64,000 nucleotides of DNA from Acetobacteroides hydrogenigenes (GCF_004340205.1 NZ_SLWB01000005.1:62001-126000); one strand, 5' to 3'; counted from the stretch's first letter, positions 39,401 through 48,689 are shown. Translations and numbers: made by a program. Notes: generated by a model from the sequence alone, not told the origin.

Positions 39401-39512
39401 TTATCCTCCCGCTTAGGCGGGAGGGCAGTGGGTTTGCTCTTTTAAATCAACATTCTTACTCCACTTAGCTTTCTTCCCCCCCCTACCTCCCGTCTAAACG
39501 GGAGGATAACGT
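39401..39512. repeat. REPIN-like palindrome pair, CGGGAGG family (copy 2)
   Basis: Palindrome CCTCCCGCttaGGCGGGAGG and a partner CCTCCCGTctaAACGGGAGG stand about 70 bp apart and are joined by a G-rich and a C-rich flank. The arrangement is the same as at 20317-20393 and 56068-56177, and the right end runs into TAACGTGCT as at 56,168. Confidence 0.78.
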
Positions 39513-39625
39513 GCTGCTATTAAGCGTTTGTTCTTAAAAATTCAACCTTAACTTAACGGCTATGAGGCACAGACCATAGCCATCAAGTTAAGCGGTAGCA
39601 TGCTACGAAGTAGCTAACCCTTAGT

Positions 39626-39802
39626 AACCGCGGATGAAATCCGTGGATGCTGAACGTCCCCCTATTTAGCAGCCCCGGATGGGGCTGAACCTTTTGGCGA
39701 ACGAACGGCATTTGGGGCAACCCCTTCGGGGCTGATTGTTTTCTACCACATTGCCGTGGGTTTCACCCACGGTTACTTAAGTGGCGCTACGTTGTAGCGC
39801 TT
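39626..39802. repeat. Cluster of short palindromes (REP-like)
   Basis: Five short hairpins follow one another: CGCGGATGAAATCCGTGG (39629-39646), AGCCCCGGATGGGGCT (39671-39686), CCCCTTCGGGG (39721-39731), CCGTGGGTTTCACCCACGG (39754-39772) and GGCGCTACGTTGTAGCGC (39783-39800). They occupy the 787-bp gap between two GH92 genes; the rest of that gap shows nothing recognisable. Confidence 0.7.
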
Positions 39803-40053
39803 TAATGCAGCCCCTGCTGTCGTTTGATGCTTTAGCTTGACGACTATAAGCGTAATCTCAACCGAACAAGGCTATTTAAGCTTAAGCAATCCTCCTTTTT
39901 TGCTTAATCAAAGCAAGGTACAAGGCAAACTCTCGTGCGCAAGCCTTCCTTTAACTTCTGAAATAACTTCGTGTAACTTCTTATAACTTCCCGGTTACCT
40001 ATTTCCGATAGCTACCAATTATGGGTTTGATACTTTCCTAAACTCCCATCAAT

Positions 40054-42324
40054 CTACTCCCTAAAGGTATGATAATTTGGCCTATCGCCCATCGTTATTA
40101 CCAGCGTTCCACCGTTTGTCAAGTCGGAATGGGTAAAGAATGGCGTGCTAAGCGGTTTCCCGTTGAGGCTTACCGATTGAATATATCGGTTCTTTCGGCT
40201 GTTCTCCTTGGTGACGATGGTAAAGTGCTTGCCATTCTCCAGGTTGATGGTCACCTCGCTGAAAAGGGGGCGACCAATGGAGTACACCGGCTTGCCCGGG
40301 CAAACCTGGTAGAAGCCCATGCTGTTTAGGATGTACCATGCCGACATCTGGCCGCAGTCCTCGTTGCCCGAGAGACCGTTTGGCGCGTTATGATAGAGGC
40401 TGTGCAGCACGCTATCCACCAATGCCTGGGTTTTCCAAGGCTGTCCAACGTAGTTGTATAGGTGGGTGATGTGATGGCTTGGCTCGTTGCCATGCGCGTA
40501 CTGCCCGATAAGACCCGAGATATCAGCCGATACGGACTCGCCTTCCATTTTGGAGCTGGCGGAGAAGAGCGAATCGAGCTTGCCTATAAAAGCCTGCTTA
40601 CCGCCCATCAGCTTCATCAGCCCATCAACATTTTGGGGAACAAACCACGTCCATTGCCAGGCGTTGCCCTCGCAGTAGTCGTCGTTGCGGTGAACTGACG
40701 AGGTGGGATTAAACGGCGTGCGCCAATTGCCGTTCGAATCCTTGCCTCGCATAAACCTTACGGATGGATCGAAGTAGTTCCTATACCCTTCGCCAAATGT
40801 GGCGTAGCGGTTGGCAATGTCCTTCTTACCCAAGCTATCTGCCAGAATGGAGATGCACCAGTCGTCGTAGGCATACTCCAGCGCCTTGGCTACCGATTCG
40901 TTGTCCTTATCGCAGGGCACATAGCCTATCCTGTTCTTCCAGTACTTAGCCTGTGGCATCAGGCGGGGCAGCACCAAGCGGGGGCAATTAATCCCGGCGG
41001 TGTCGTACTCGGCCGTGCGAACGCTCATCTTAAGCGCCTCCTCCACATCAAAATCGCGGTAGCCCTTCATGTAGGCATCGACTATAACCGGAACGGCATG
41101 GTAGCCGATCATCTCGCCGGTTTCGTTGCCGCTTAGCTCCCACATGGGGAAGATGCCCTCCTCGCGCGACTTCTGAATCAGCGATCGGATAAACGTCTGG
41201 TTCAGCTTCGGATCGATAATCGTCTGCAAGGGGTGAAGCGCCCTAAAGGTATCCCACAACGAGAAGACGGTGTACTGAGGCTTATGCGGATCACCCTGAT
41301 GGATCTTGAGGTCCATCCCCAAATGTCTTCCATCTACATCCGAAAAGATGTTTGGAGATATGGCGCTGTGGTAGAGTGCCGTGTAGAATATGGTCTTATT
41401 CTGAGTGTTCTTATCCTTTACATCGATCTTGGCAAGGTAGTCGTTCCAGGCCTTACGGGCCGAAGCGCGAACTCCATTAAAATCCCATCCTGGAATTTCC
41501 GCCTCAAGGTTCATCTTAGCCCCCTGCATATCCACCGACGAGATGCCCATCTTAGCCAGCACCACTTCGCCCTTTTTGGTGCTGAAGTGGAGCAGCACCT
41601 TGGCAACGGGGCGCTTTCGTCCGCCCTTATCCAAGGCCATGGAGTCGGTTACCATGGTGTAGGTAAAGGGTTTGGAGAACTTAACGTAGAAGTTGATGTA
41701 CTGATCGAAAGCCCAGTACATGGTTTTCTTTCGCCCGCGGATCTCCGTATTGCTGATAACCTCAATCTGCATCTCCTTGTTGGTTTGCTGCTGAAGGCTG
41801 TAGTCGAAGTCGAGGATAAAACCAGCGTTCTTACTCTCTGGGAAGGTATATCGATGGATGGCGGCGCGCTTGGTGGCGGTTAGCTCGGCCTTTACCTTGT
41901 AGCGATCGAGCAAAACGGAGTAGTAGCCCGGCTCGGCATGCTCGTTCCTATGCGAGAACGAGGAGGCGTAGGCCATTCGCTGGCTCTTCGATCCCAACGA
42001 AAAGTAGTCCTGCCTGCCAACGGTAGGCATCAGCAGCACATCGCCGTAGTCGCAGCAGCCCGTACCGCTAAGGTGCGTATGCGAAAAGCCGTTGATGGTG
42101 GTATCATCGTAGTAGTAGCCCGAGCAGGAGTCCCAATCGAGCATCCGCGTATCGGGACTGGGCTGAATCATGCCATGAGGAACAACGGGGCCCGGAAAGG
42201 TATGCCCATGTCCACCCGTTCCGATAAAGGGGTTTACGTACTTCACGTAATCGCCCGTAGCGGCCATTCCCGCTGTCGAAATGGCCATAAGTAGTAGTAT
42301 TGCCGTCTGTTTTAGCTGCTTCAT
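40054..42324 (-). CDS. GH92 family alpha-mannosidase (third)
   Basis: A secreted exo-alpha-mannosidase of 756 aa from ATG 42324, which gives a normal signal peptide (M-K-Q-L-K-Q, ending G-M-A-A); the frame extends 57 bp upstream without one. Signatures: Y-V-N-P-F-I-G-T-G-G-H-G-H, W-D-T-F-R-A-L-H-P, C-E-G-N-A-W-Q-W-T-W with the catalytic Glu, H-G-N-E-P-S-H-H and G-N-E-D-C-G-Q-M-S-A-W near 649-659. The H-G-N-E-P-S-H-H block is common in well-studied GH92 enzymes. It has its own upstream region and is likely a separate transcript from the second GH92. Confidence 0.95.
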   Translation of the reverse strand: MKQLKQTAILLLMAISTAGMAATGDYVKYVNPFIGTGGHGHTFPGPVVPHGMIQPSPDTRMLDWDSCSGYYYDDTTINGFSHTHLSGTGCCDYGDVLLMPTVGRQDYFSLGSKSQRMAYASSFSHRNEHAEPGYYSVLLDRYKVKAELTATKRAAIHRYTFPESKNAGFILDFDYSLQQQTNKEMQIEVISNTEIRGRKKTMYWAFDQYINFYVKFSKPFTYTMVTDSMALDKGGRKRPVAKVLLHFSTKKGEVVLAKMGISSVDMQGAKMNLEAEIPGWDFNGVRASARKAWNDYLAKIDVKDKNTQNKTIFYTALYHSAISPNIFSDVDGRHLGMDLKIHQGDPHKPQYTVFSLWDTFRALHPLQTIIDPKLNQTFIRSLIQKSREEGIFPMWELSGNETGEMIGYHAVPVIVDAYMKGYRDFDVEEALKMSVRTAEYDTAGINCPRLVLPRLMPQAKYWKNRIGYVPCDKDNESVAKALEYAYDDWCISILADSLGKKDIANRYATFGEGYRNYFDPSVRFMRGKDSNGNWRTPFNPTSSVHRNDDYCEGNAWQWTWFVPQNVDGLMKLMGGKQAFIGKLDSLFSASSKMEGESVSADISGLIGQYAHGNEPSHHITHLYNYVGQPWKTQALVDSVLHSLYHNAPNGLSGNEDCGQMSAWYILNSMGFYQVCPGKPVYSIGRPLFSEVTINLENGKHFTIVTKENSRKNRYIQSVSLNGKPLSTPFFTHSDLTNGGTLVITMGDRPNYHTFRE

Positions 42325-42573
42325 TCTTCGTTCAATAGGTATGATGTATAGGGCACCCCTTGGCCGTTGCAACCAGCACAATCCAAGGAGGATTTTCCCG
42401 ATGGTAATACAATTGAGCGAGTAAAGTTACTAAAACTCTATAAGGAATATTTGGGTTTGGACAACCACAGGCGGCACAACGGATCGTAAAATTGTAATAA
42501 GGAATAATCCTTGTAATCTATGATGCCCCATTCCTATTGGATATAAAAAAGTGAGGTGCATTCTAGTAAAAAA

Positions 42574-42616
42574 ATAGATCCTTGCAGGCAACTTTCTTAT
42601 TCCTGCAAGGATCTAT
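42574..42616 (-). terminator. Terminator of the repeat-domain lipoprotein gene
   Basis: Perfect 15-base arms (42574-42588/42602-42616) with a 13-base loop are followed on the - strand by seven T residues, 23 bp beyond the stop. Confidence 0.9.
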
Positions 42617-42639
42617 ATTTCTACCTAACTTTAAAAACG

Positions 42640-43710
42640 CTATTTGGGTATGCTCGCAACGGCATGGGCAATAATCCAGAGCTTGCCATCACCATTGGTA
42701 TCTGTAACCATAAAATCTTGACTAAATGAGGTTGCCTTTGGATCGAAGTACTCGGTAAAGCCATACTGACCTGGAGCAAGCGTTGTAGGCTTTGCATCGC
42801 TTACGTAGATGTGTACCTCGCCTAACTTGTAAGGAACATTCATCTCATACTTAACCTGTACTAGACCAAGCATAACCTTTACGTATAATGTGCCTACAAG
42901 TGTACCATTAGCCGTATTGTTTAGTCCTGCACCGGCATAGATTGGTGCCGCATAGTCGCCAAATGCCAGATTACCAGCCCAGCCCCAGCGATTTTGGGTA
43001 AGGTTAAGCGATGGGTAGTTCTCTGGATTCGATTTCTTGTTTGTGGTAAATACATATCCTCCCTGGCTTTTTGCAAACTTTGCAAAGGCTGTTTCGTTTA
43101 CATACTCTAAAGGAGGAGGTGTGGTAGGACAGCAAACGGTGTAGGTGGAGAACCATCCCCAGCGTGGTCCACCAAATGGTGTACCTTCGCTCCATGCAGT
43201 TTCATCACTCGCTCCATTCAGACCCTTAAGTGCAGCATGAGCATAGATGTAAATATCCTTGTCGCAGAAGGTCGTTAAATCTACAATTACATCGGTTAGC
43301 GGAACGGTAAACGTATAAACGGTGGTAGAAGGATCTAAGCCCTCGGCCTTATAAGGGAATAGACCAGGTATTGGTGTCCCTCCTGGGGTCTTTGGAACCA
43401 GTGTAGGATCTACGCCAACCCATAAGTGTGCTTGCTCAATGTAGTAGTTGGTATTGTAGATTTCGTAGGTAACGTAAAGATTTTGGGTGTCGTTGTAAAC
43501 TATAAGGTTGCCAACATCGATAGTTTGTCCTGCATAGATCTTAAACGTATCGGCAGGGCAGTTAGCCGAGGAAGCAGTATATGACATTACCGTTCCTGTT
43601 TGAGTAGCATCTGAATTTAAGGATAATTCATCAACCAACGTTTCCTGCTGACAGGATGCGAATAACATTGTTACTCCTGCAGCTAATCCAAAGAAAAATC
43701 GATTCTTCAT
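42640..43710 (-). CDS. Hypothetical surface lipoprotein with two related beta domains
   Basis: 356 aa; the lipoprotein signal ends in L-F-A-S-C near residue 20, followed by Q-Q-E-T. Two segments resemble each other: about 60-165 (Y-V-T-Y-E-I-Y ... H-L-W-V-G-V ... I-Y-I-Y-A-H-A-A) and about 270-355 (V-K-Y-E-M-N-V ... H-I-Y-V-S-D ... L-W-I-I-A-H-A-V), suggesting a duplicated beta-sandwich. Between them is a Trp/Gly-rich part with N-R-W-G-W-A-G and Y-A-G-A-G-L-N. Similar patterns occur in Bacteroidota cell-surface proteins of unknown role. It is monocistronic with a strong terminator. I do not recognise a specific function. Confidence 0.75.
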   Translation of the reverse strand: MKNRFFFGLAAGVTMLFASCQQETLVDELSLNSDATQTGTVMSYTASSANCPADTFKIYAGQTIDVGNLIVYNDTQNLYVTYEIYNTNYYIEQAHLWVGVDPTLVPKTPGGTPIPGLFPYKAEGLDPSTTVYTFTVPLTDVIVDLTTFCDKDIYIYAHAALKGLNGASDETAWSEGTPFGGPRWGWFSTYTVCCPTTPPPLEYVNETAFAKFAKSQGGYVFTTNKKSNPENYPSLNLTQNRWGWAGNLAFGDYAAPIYAGAGLNNTANGTLVGTLYVKVMLGLVQVKYEMNVPYKLGEVHIYVSDAKPTTLAPGQYGFTEYFDPKATSFSQDFMVTDTNGDGKLWIIAHAVASIPK

Positions 43711-44294
43711 AGACTTTAAGGTTGTTTGATTGTTTTCGGGCGGCTGACATGCTTTTTATATAATACCTCTATTCGCTTAAAAAAGTTTTACTATTTAGAA
43801 TAATTCTATATAAAATTTAGAAATATTACAAGTGAAGCAGCGTTTTCAACGAGATCATCCACTCGTATAATCAAATATTCAGAGTATTAACATGCAGACA
43901 AATAACGTTATATGTGGTTGAGTTGGTGAAAAGCAACTTAATTCTGTTTCTTAAGGTTTATTGAAGAGCTATAAGTTGACATGACCCTGCCTTTTTAGTC
44001 TTATTGTACAGGCGAACTGTCGAGCATTTCTAGCATCTATCTCAACCTATCTTCCTAACGGGAGATTGCGATACCGCCATAATGCATACTTCACGACAAT
44101 GGCCCATAAGGGCTACCTATTTGAATGGTAAAGCTTACCAATCCAGAAAATACCAAAAATAGCTAAGCATACGAAGATTGATTTCAGAGTCCTTTATACG
44201 CCTCCATATTTTGCTATTTAAAACCGAAGGGTACCAGGATATACTCTCAGAGCTCTCTGCATTTTCTTATCTCGGTGTTAAAACCACAACAAAA
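43711..44294. other. Intergenic, AT-rich
   Basis: The 627-bp stretch up to 44337 contains no convincing gene. It must hold the promoter of the lipoprotein gene near 43,730-43,800, where the DNA is very AT-rich. Confidence 0.4.
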
Positions 44295-44314
44295 AAGGGA
44301 GCCGCAGCTCCCTT
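44295..44314 (-). terminator. Terminator of the DUF6261-like gene
   Basis: Arms AAGGGAGC/GCTCCCTT with a CGCA loop, followed on the - strand by TTTT, lie 23 bp beyond the stop. Confidence 0.88.
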
Positions 44315-44337
44315 CCCCTTATATCCCCACGGTAAGC

Positions 44338-45093
44338 CTATGCTTCCGGCTTTTGGTTATTTTTCTTCTCCTCGCGCTTCTTCTTGAGGGCGGCCTGACG
44401 AACAGCCTCGCCCTTCTCGAATTTGGCGTTGTGGATCGCAATCGTAGAATAGAGTTCTGCCCACTTGCTGGTCTTTTCCTCGCTAGCCTTAATGCCGATA
44501 TATACCAGCAGATTGCGGGTATCGGCATGAAATTCGTTACGGATATTGGAAGCACCTTCATTCTCTTCTGCTTCAATATTCTTCATGATACTTTGGAGGA
44601 ATACTGCTTCGTACTCGGCCTCTTCAGCAAGGAGCTGCTGCAGCTTCGATTCCAGCTTTAGGGTAGCCATCGCATCAACATACACCTGCTGCTTTACATC
44701 CTGAATGAAGCTGTTAATCATTCCGGTTGCACCGCTGTAGCTGGTATTCGAGAACTCAGCTGCGTACCTCGTAAAGAGCGCATTGAGTATAATAGCTGCA
44801 TTCCGTTCCGCTTCGATGCTGGAGTTCAGGTAGCTCTTTATTCCCATGTGGATAGCTTGGAACGACTTGCCCCGCATCTTCGCAATTTCCGACACCTTAT
44901 CGGTATACGGATTCTTGCGTACCTGCATGTACCCCAGCTCCATTCGGGTAAAGGTGCCTTGATACGTTTTGTAAGCGTTCGATGCGAACAGCTCGGCATT
45001 CTCCTCAGCAGTTAGAATTAGGTTTAGGTCGTTGGCGTAGCCTACAAGTGAGTTAAGTAGGCATTTTCTTAAGAATGACAAAAATTTGCTCAT
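44338..45093 (-). CDS. DUF6261-like helical protein
   Basis: 251 aa, almost entirely helical, with no signal peptide. It starts M-S-K-F-L-S-F-L-R-K and has a central part with D-A-M-A-T-L-K-L-E-S-K-L-Q-Q-L and a Lys-rich tail (A-L-K-K-K-R-E-E-K-K). The overall pattern resembles DUF6261 proteins, which are often found as repeated single genes near mobile DNA in Bacteroidota. The family match is by impression only. Function unknown. Confidence 0.6.
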   Translation of the reverse strand: MSKFLSFLRKCLLNSLVGYANDLNLILTAEENAELFASNAYKTYQGTFTRMELGYMQVRKNPYTDKVSEIAKMRGKSFQAIHMGIKSYLNSSIEAERNAAIILNALFTRYAAEFSNTSYSGATGMINSFIQDVKQQVYVDAMATLKLESKLQQLLAEEAEYEAVFLQSIMKNIEAEENEGASNIRNEFHADTRNLLVYIGIKASEEKTSKWAELYSTIAIHNAKFEKGEAVRQAALKKKREEKKNNQKPEA

Positions 45094-45380
45094 TTCATTA
45101 AGGTGTTAAATTAATTGTGCTGTTGGTATATATGGTGGGGATACTGCAAAGGGAATGATGATATACCGGGCGCTTTAAGGGAATTCTTGCACCCATTTGG
45201 CAGCGTAGATAGGCTGCTTTCCAGTAAATAGTATCTTTCTATATGGCCTAATCGGCGCATAGCGAGGCCGACATTTGCGAACCTTACGTAGAATGCCATA
45301 CTACTTGCATTTATATTTCTGGTTAAGACTATATGCTGTGGCTATTTTACCCAAACAGAATATGGAAAATAGCCTTTATG

Positions 45381-45590
45381 CCTCATATTATACGTCTTGA
45401 ATCGTTTCGCGATGCCTAATTGGCAGTCAATGTGCTCCACAAACTAGTTCAAATCGCACTTTTACCTCCCGTTGTACGCCTTGAACAAATTCGCAACGTA
45501 CTTTTGCCTCTCATTGTACGTCGTGAACTAATTCGCAACGTACCTTTACCTCCCATTCTACACCGAGAATTGTTGCATGCCGACACATTG
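45381..45590. repeat. 42-bp imperfect tandem repeat, about five units
   Basis: The marker CCTC recurs at 45381, 45465, 45507 and 45549, exact multiples of 42, with a weaker unit at about 45423. A good unit reads CCTCtCATTGTACGTCGTGAAC then TAATTCGCAACGTACcTTTA. A 70-aa + strand ORF across it (45420-45632) simply translates the repeat and is not called as a gene. Confidence 0.75.
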
Positions 45591-45632
45591 GCAGCCGGAG
45601 ATCCATTTGCACTTTTTTGTTTGGCCAGCTAA

Positions 45633-46070
45633 CCGGGTAACCCTTTGCTTTCTTTAATGCAAACCGTGATTTGCATCAAAATCGCTCCAGCTACACCCGG
45701 CTAGCGGCCAATTGGTCTCCAAAACCGATGAAAAGTTAGCAAAAGTTCAGCTAACAAACAAATATTTTACAAGCTTTTTTCTGTATAAGCTGCTATAATA
45801 TAGGCGATACTACCATATAGCACACTGTAGCGCTATTTTTTATTTTATACAGATGTGCTTAATGGGAGATTTTTTTATAACTTTCGAGGGATAACCTATA
45901 GTATATCCATAACTTGATGGATTAGAGGGGGAGAGATTTTGTGGGGCTCCGTTTCGGAGGGGGTGGATGAAGGTTGTAGGTTAGAGATAAACCTTATACG
46001 GTGAGGATAAGCACAGTTTTGTTGCGCTTATAAATGAGTTATGTGTAATATAAAACCAAATTCTACTATA
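45633..46070. other. Intergenic, no gene recognised
   Basis: AT-rich DNA with a few short inverted stretches and a promoter-like AT block near 45,770-45,850. No ORF of substance. Confidence 0.4.
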
Positions 46071-46283
46071 ATGAATAAACCCAAAAATCACGGCAAGCAA
46101 TGGTCTGAAAATGACGTTGAAAGGTTGAGAGTTCTAATTAATGGGAACACTCCCACTGGAATAATTGCTTTTAAACTAGGCAGGTCTGAGGATGCTATCA
46201 GGACAAAGGCAAACGGTGAGGGATTTTCTTTAAAACCAACTAATCAATCTCCTTACAATAGAAATGATTCGAAAGGGAAGTAG
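46071..46283 (+). CDS. Small SANT/Myb-like helix-turn-helix protein
   Basis: 70 aa from ATG 46071; a start 30 bp upstream is possible but adds unlike residues. The core (about 10-55) reads Q-W-S-E-N-D-V-E-R-L-R-V-L, then I-I-A-F-K-L-G-R-S-E-D-A-I-R-T-K-A, a three-helix Myb/SANT-type or SWIRM-like pattern with the usual W and the R-S-x-x-A-I-R-x-K recognition helix. Probably DNA-binding. It opens an AT-rich accessory stretch. Confidence 0.7.
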   Translation: MNKPKNHGKQWSENDVERLRVLINGNTPTGIIAFKLGRSEDAIRTKANGEGFSLKPTNQSPYNRNDSKGK

Positions 46284-46434
46284 TAATTCTATCATTCCTA
46301 TTCGTTAAATTATACGGGCAAACGATGTATTGTTCTTGACTTAAGTCAGAAACAAAAACACCGAGTTCTGTTATTACATTCAAAATTTATTCCGTTGTTA
46401 TTTCACTAATAGAATAATATTTATGTAACAATAA

Positions 46435-46667
46435 AGTCAGGCGGGGTAACTTAAAAAAAAATTTAATGAAAATTTTTGTAAAAGTTTACCTGCGGAAATC
46501 CACTCCGTCAAAATGGGATTTTTTGTTTAAAGCAATCTCAGTGGTTGTTAGAATCCTTTTAAGGATTTATCTGATGTAATATTACTATTTGGCGAATGCG
46601 TAGGGAGAAAGTAGAGAATACCCCTACGCTTTACCATCATAGTGAGCGTTCTCACACCCGCCTGACT
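46435..46667. mobile_element. MITE-like element with 11-bp terminal inverted repeats
   Basis: AGTCAGGCGGG (46435-46445) and CCCGCCTGACT (46657-46667) are perfect inverted ends of a 233-bp non-coding block. The block is flanked by the same four bases, ATAA, at 46431-46434 and 46668-46671, as a target duplication would leave. Inside are a 16-bp perfect palindrome (46552-46567), a stem GCGTAGGG/CCCTACGC and a stem GTGAG/CTCAC. No transposase gene fits. Confidence 0.65.
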
Positions 46668-46764
46668 ATAATTGAAATAACTATACACAATAAACGGCAA
46701 TTGTAAGACGACAACGACACAGTAATAGACATTTTTAATAATCACAAACGACTAAATTCAAATT

Positions 46765-47481
46765 ATGAAAGCAATTAGATACATCATTTTTATTCCAATA
46801 ATCTTTTTGATTATTGCAACAATCTACACTTTATTGCCAATGGCTTTGTTTGGACTAATGGGTCTAAGCAATATATGGCTCATCATACTGCTAGTATTTT
46901 TTGGTGGATTAGCCGTGGTTATTTTTCAATTACTACCAATAGGTGTCGCTTGGCTTTCATCTAAAATTTCACCAAGTGAAAAATTTGCCTATAATTCTAT
47001 TCTGACAATTAGTATTCTATTGAGCATTGTTCAGATTTATGGCTATTGGTCAGCTCCCAACATAACCACATGTAGTTTTGGATATTTCTTAGGAATAATG
47101 CTAACTTGTCTTACAATTGGTTTTGCAGCATCCTTTTCTATTGGTGCAGGTATTCAGATGGAAGAAGAAAAAGGTGCATCTCTAGCTATAATACTTGCAA
47201 TCGGGTCTATTGTTTTCTATATAGGTATATTCCTAGTTTTTTGTCTTTTGTCAATCAAAATTTGTTACATCAATCCTGACAAGACCTACACTTGGTATTC
47301 GGGAATTTTGCATGGCATACTTGTTATACCTCATTGGATTATAAGCTGGTTTTTAGATGATATATATTGCAAAGCACCTAACTCCACGACTGCATATAGC
47401 TTATGGTGGTGGATTAGTTTCATATTTTTTGGACTAATCTTTCTTGGCGGTGGTAGAAATTGCAATCAAAGCGTTAGTTAG
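46765..47481 (+). CDS. Hypothetical multi-pass membrane protein
   Basis: 238 aa with about six hydrophobic segments (near 5-30, 35-65, 80-100, 110-130, 145-175 and 205-232), ending in G-G-G-R-N-C-N-Q. No family is recognised. Codon usage is strongly AT-rich compared with neighbours, and the gene lies directly beyond the MITE-like element, both pointing to acquired DNA. Probably monocistronic: 317 bp separate it from the next gene. Confidence 0.65.
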   Translation: MKAIRYIIFIPIIFLIIATIYTLLPMALFGLMGLSNIWLIILLVFFGGLAVVIFQLLPIGVAWLSSKISPSEKFAYNSILTISILLSIVQIYGYWSAPNITTCSFGYFLGIMLTCLTIGFAASFSIGAGIQMEEEKGASLAIILAIGSIVFYIGIFLVFCLLSIKICYINPDKTYTWYSGILHGILVIPHWIISWFLDDIYCKAPNSTTAYSLWWWISFIFFGLIFLGGGRNCNQSVS

Positions 47482-47798
47482 ATCTTTGGAAAGTACAATA
47501 AAAATAATTTCTTAGTTCGACTGAGACAGGAGCCTTCGCCTAACGAGGGTATAATTGTCTCTACAGCAAAGAGTTTTTCAAATTAATCGAAAAAGGTTGT
47601 TGAGAACTTGAAACAAGAGAATAGACTTGACTACTTTGAGTTATTTGATTTTAACAGATTTTGCTCCATATTGAATGTGTTGGATTTTAGCAAGCAGAAA
47701 AATTGGAGATTACTTATTCAAAATTGGAAAAATAACGCCCTTGACATTGTATAGCATTATATAAGACTAAAACGAACTAACAATAAAATTTTCACATT
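47482..47798. other. Intergenic within AT-rich accessory region
   Basis: No gene recognised. A run of AT-rich sequence precedes the ATG at 47799. Confidence 0.4.
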
Positions 47799-48689
47799 AT
47801 GAAGAATTTGTTTATTTTCCTGTTGATTGCTTTGATTAGTACTTATTCAATCAAACTAAAAGACAAGTCAAAAATATGGATTATTGCTATCGTGATACCT
47901 TTCTTCAGTCTAATTGTCTTTGGAGTAATAATATCTATTGTAAAATCCGCATATTTTGCTGGACATGAAATTGGTATGTCATTAATACCTGCAATAATCT
48001 CAGGTATTGTTATTTATTTTCAAATAAAAAAGAAGATTAAAAGTGAGAATATTGTAAAGTTTCCAATTCTACTTGTAATCTTTATTGGTATCTCACTTAT
48101 TGGTTCAATCGCACAATATGCTCTTGAAACAAAGAATAGAATATTCATTCAAGAATATTCCAAAAATAAAGACATATTAAAACTTGATACGAACTCAACC
48201 AAAAATGAAACCAATGATAAAAGCCAGTTGTTAAATTTAGATTTTAATGGAGTATCGTTTTCATATCTCAATGGTTGGAAAGTTGAAACTAAAGTTTTAC
48301 AAGAAAATTTGGGTTTTCAAGTAAGTTGCGAAAAAACGGGGCTTTCTTCTGATATGATTTCTATTGTATGGCTTCGTGGTACAAATTTTAGTACAATAAG
48401 AGAAATGGCAGAAAATACTATTGAGGGTATTAATGAAGAAATGTCTGCGTATAATGCAAAAGCCAATAAAGGAAATTTATACTATTGTACTTTCATTGGT
48501 AAGGATGCTGTTGCGTTAGATTATACAATGACATTATTTGGTGAAATAATATACGGTAAAATTATATCATTTATAATGAATGGCAACACAGTTGTAGTGA
48601 CAAAACAAAGTGATACAAAAGACAAGTTGAATACAAATTTTAAACTTATAGAAAAAAGTTTTAATCTAAAAAAATTTACCCCACGCTAA
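47799..48689 (+). CDS. Hypothetical membrane protein with C-terminal PsbP/DcrB-like soluble domain
   Basis: 296 aa. Four hydrophobic segments occupy the first third (about 3-20, 26-48, 62-76 and 84-106). A soluble domain (about 145-295) begins D-F-N-G-V-S-F-S-Y-L-N-G-W-K-V, the typical opening of PsbP/DcrB-like (Mog1 fold) domains, which often occur in bacterial lipoproteins and membrane proteins of unknown role. The gene is AT-rich like its upstream neighbour. Function unknown; the fold call is tentative. Confidence 0.6.
   Translation: MKNLFIFLLIALISTYSIKLKDKSKIWIIAIVIPFFSLIVFGVIISIVKSAYFAGHEIGMSLIPAIISGIVIYFQIKKKIKSENIVKFPILLVIFIGISLIGSIAQYALETKNRIFIQEYSKNKDILKLDTNSTKNETNDKSQLLNLDFNGVSFSYLNGWKVETKVLQENLGFQVSCEKTGLSSDMISIVWLRGTNFSTIREMAENTIEGINEEMSAYNAKANKGNLYYCTFIGKDAVALDYTMTLFGEIIYGKIISFIMNGNTVVVTKQSDTKDKLNTNFKLIEKSFNLKKFTPR

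Noticed and set aside
45420-45632. 70-aa protein with L-P-x-x-x-R repeats
   Set aside because: It is the translation of a 42-bp DNA repeat; there is no start context and the drift between units does not favour coding.
47530-47620. Integron attC site (GCCTAAC core near 47,540; CGTTAGGC near 62,286)
   Set aside because: The matching second core and the long imperfect stem are absent at suitable distance, no integrase is visible, and the genes do not form a cassette array.
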